Virus record (IMG/VR): IMGVR_UViG_3300037010_000192
Span: 1 to 30,525 of that record
DNA: 30,525 nucleotides
DNA from: a virus
Strand: one strand, 5' to 3'
Position numbers and translations under genes: made by a program. A model generated the notes under the pieces. The model had not been told where the DNA came from. It made no database searches and worked only from the letters and a program-made list of their open reading frames with translations. Below are positions 30,409-30,525 of this stretch, piece after piece (the first letter of the stretch is position 1; each line of letters begins with the position of its first letter).

Positions 30409-30525
30409 TTCATTAAAAACCTGTACGAAAAGGAATGCGGTATCTGGCTTATAACAAAGGCAGGGATACGCGCGAAAACCTTTACTTCAATAATTGACGG
30501 CTTTTAATGGTCTGTTAATTTAGGG

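Noticed and set aside
30430-30500. Short plus-strand ORF beginning aaaaggaATG near the right edge (about 20 codons)
   Set aside because: The ribosome site touches the start codon, the ORF is tiny, and nothing supports it.
1-30525. tRNA or rRNA genes
   Set aside because: No cloverleaf-like segment with a convincing T-loop (GGTTCRA) and acceptor pairing was found by eye in the intergenic regions; a tRNAscan run would be decisive.

Overview
The window reads as one contiguous piece of a tailed bacteriophage genome, most likely a short-tailed (podovirus-type) phage of a Gram-negative host. The reasons are a P22-type portal, an N4-gp56-like capsid protein, adaptor- and nozzle-like connector proteins, large ejection-type internal virion proteins, no visible tape measure, sheath or major tail-tube gene, and an inner/outer membrane spanin pair that only makes sense in a double-membrane host. 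No integrase, repressor, RNA polymerase or tRNA gene is visible, so lifestyle and taxon cannot be settled here.

Layout. A roughly 600 bp non-coding control region (29095-29697) separates two divergent transcription units. To the right (+) two identical 40-bp promoter-like repeats, each with an operator-like palindrome in its spacer, and a hairpin-rich leader precede a 210-residue gene of unknown function, probably the first early gene. To the left (-) is the late module: small and large terminase, HNH endonuclease, portal, second HNH endonuclease, scaffold, major capsid protein, small ORFs, connector protein, zinc peptidase, acetyltransferase-like protein, a set of internal virion proteins ending in a 1,856-residue giant, a second adaptor, a receptor-binding fibre with a LamG-like end, three small proteins, a membrane zinc peptidase, an asparagine-synthetase-like ATP pyrophosphatase, the lysis cassette (XhlA-like, holin, transglycosylase endolysin, Rz/Rz1), a nozzle-like protein and a central-tip fibre that runs off the left edge.

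Regulation. The late strand is not one simple operon. Convincing sigma70-type promoters lie before terS, before the first HNH gene, before portal and before the capsid gene, plus an extended -10 site before the giant protein. In the HNH and portal cases the -35 box overlaps the stop codon of the upstream gene. An intrinsic terminator follows scaffold, immediately before the capsid promoter, so capsid has its own terminator-promoter unit and a 210-nt leader. Two tight hairpins, one with a GNRA loop, follow capsid.

Most unusual content: a translationally coupled pair of a membrane HExxH peptidase and a stand-alone AsnB-type synthetase domain between fibre and lysis genes; three different putative zincins among the late genes; two HNH genes flanking portal, the first with a possible leader pseudoknot; in-frame tandem repeats in the tip fibre (96 bp) and giant virion protein (20 x 18 bp); and the duplicated operator-promoter repeats of the early unit. 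All function calls rest on reading motifs and gene order by eye; no database search was run.
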